Source of the DNA: DATLOJ01 sp035536315
Lineage (GTDB): Bacteria > Actinomycetota > CADDZG01 > JAHWKV01
Reading direction: 5' to 3'
Length of the DNA: 5,011 bases
Assembly (NCBI GenBank): GCA_035536315.1
Contig: DATLOJ010000090.1
Coordinates: 1 to 5,011 of the forward strand
Positions 4,430-5,011 of the stretch are shown here, one piece after another; the first letter of the stretch is position 1, and each line of letters begins with the position of its first letter. Position numbers and translations under genes: made by a program. The notes below the pieces were generated by a model. The model searched no databases. It was not told where the DNA came from and saw only the letters and a program-made list of their open reading frames with translations.

Positions 4430-4468
4430 CGTCATGTACCCTCACCCGGCAACCGATCCGGGGCCCCG

Positions 4469-4951
4469 ATGAAAGTTTGTAACAACTGCGGTTCGGAATC
4501 ACCCGACAGCGCAAGAGTCTGCGCTAACTGCAACGCGGTCCTGCCGACCGAAAATTACAGAGCAGAACCGGTCGTGGAGACGCCCGCACAGACCCAGGCC
4601 CCTTCTCCTGAGCGCAGCCAAGGGCCCTTTGCTCAGGATCCGGCGCAGCCCGTGGTGTATCCCGGCCCCCAGGTCACCGTTCTAACGACCGACGGCCAGG
4701 CTGTGGCGGCCCTCATCTGCGGGATCCTCGGGCTGTTCGCATGTCCACTCGTTCTTTCGATCGTTGCCATCATCCTGGGAAAACAGTCCTCCAAGTCAAT
4801 AAGAGCCAGCGGCGGGGCCTTGGACGGGGAGGGGATGGCGAAGACCGGCCTCATTCTTGGAATTATCGGAACGGCCTTCTGGGGACTGTTCCTGGTTTTC
4901 TTCCTCCTTGTATTCATCGGAGTCTTCGCCGGTTTCATGGGAACTTTCTGA
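4469..4951 (+). CDS. Zinc-ribbon DUF4190 membrane protein
   Basis: This 160-residue protein opens with a short zinc ribbon, MKVCNNCGSESPDSARVCANC (C4, C7, C18, C21), followed by a linker rich in P, A and Q (25-70). A DUF4190 domain of two membrane helices comes next: AVAALICGILGLFACPLVLS (79-98) running to about 104, and TGLILGIIGTAFWGLFLVFF (126-145) running to about 157. Between the helices is the typical GKQSSKSIRASGGALDGEGMA (104-124). Proteins with this layout are widespread in actinobacteria and their function is unknown; the ribbon is expected on the cytoplasmic side. The open frame extends upstream to 4238 through the antisense of DUF2752, but the ATG at 4469 gives the family-type MKxCxxCG start. 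No ribosome binding site is clear. The ATG directly follows the palindrome CGGGGCCCCG (4459-4468). A second zinc-ribbon gene follows at 4962. Confidence 0.9.
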   Translation: MKVCNNCGSESPDSARVCANCNAVLPTENYRAEPVVETPAQTQAPSPERSQGPFAQDPAQPVVYPGPQVTVLTTDGQAVAALICGILGLFACPLVLSIVAIILGKQSSKSIRASGGALDGEGMAKTGLILGIIGTAFWGLFLVFFLLVFIGVFAGFMGTF

Positions 4952-4956
4952 GGAGG
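4951..4956 (+). promoter_or_regulatory. Strong ribosome binding site before the TTG-started zinc-ribbon gene
   Basis: AGGAGG begins on the last base of the DUF4190 stop codon and sits 5 nt before TTG at 4962. It is the best Shine-Dalgarno match in the window, and it is what justifies calling a gene from a TTG with only 50 bases visible. Confidence 0.8.
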
Positions 4957-4961
4957 TCCGC

Positions 4962-5011
4962 TTGAAGGTTTGCCCAAACTGCGGAAACGAGGTTCCGGAC
5001 AAGGCACGCCT
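4962..5011 (+). CDS. Zinc-ribbon protein, 5' end only (paralogue of the preceding gene)
   Basis: Sixteen codons and two bases are visible before the window ends. They read MKVCPNCGNEVPDKAR from a TTG start, with AGGAGG 5 nt upstream. This matches the first 16 residues of the preceding protein at 12 positions, including the CxxCG knuckle; a second CxxC would be expected just past the edge. The 10-bp gap between the genes implies cotranscription and tandem duplication. What follows the ribbon cannot be seen; another DUF4190, a TM2 or a similar membrane domain would be usual for such proteins. Confidence 0.8.
   Translation, partial: MKVCPNCGNEVPDKAR

Noticed and set aside
4238..4468. N-terminal extension of the DUF4190 protein
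   Set aside because: It is antisense to the DUF2752 gene, and the zinc ribbon begins at the ATG at 4469.

Overview
This window looks like a chromosomal segment of a high-GC actinobacterium (Actinomycetota), possibly an uncultured or early-branching one. I recognise several families by eye that are typical of that phylum: a DUF5319 protein, a DUF3107 protein, a ParA ATPase of the type found beside scpA/scpB, a YbjN-domain protein and an Rv0121-like PPOX enzyme. Three promoters also place a -10 hexamer exactly 6 nt upstream of a start codon, which implies leaderless mRNAs, common in this phylum. No phage, transposase, CRISPR, tRNA or rRNA signature was seen.

Layout. (1) Bases 1-1520, minus strand: a tightly overlapped operon, DUF5319/zinc ribbon -> YbjN-like -> ParA-family ATPase, the last cut by the left edge. 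(2) Bases 1521-1559: a short divergent promoter region. (3) Bases 1560-1781, plus strand: a small DUF3107 gene whose 3' end is the first unit of a degenerate tandem hairpin repeat running to about 1940. (4) Bases 1974-2411, plus strand: a leaderless Rv0121-type PPOX gene. (5) Bases 2422-3244, minus strand: a leaderless stand-alone response-regulator receiver followed by an overlapping GatB/YqeY-domain gene. (6) Bases 3260-3292: a strong perfect-palindrome terminator, abutting the receiver promoter. (7) Bases 3310-4416, minus strand: an RDD membrane protein and, upstream of it, a DUF2752 membrane protein. (8) From 4469, plus strand: a zinc-ribbon/DUF4190 membrane protein, then the first 16 codons of a second gene that starts with a near-identical zinc ribbon.

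How the genes work together. The left operon probably belongs to chromosome segregation: ParA is expected to be followed by scpA/scpB outside the window. The right end is a group of small membrane proteins of unknown function (RDD, DUF2752, zinc-ribbon DUF4190). The middle genes are housekeeping-like, and I see no evidence that they form one pathway. Coding is dense and no gene-free stretch exceeds 300 bases; the longest, 1782-1985, is mostly the repeat array.

I do not see a clear new multi-gene system. The most notable signals are the repeat array apparently seeded by the tail of the DUF3107 gene, the repeated leaderless-promoter geometry, the promoter packed against a terminator at 3251-3292, and the DUF5319 protein with an added zinc ribbon.
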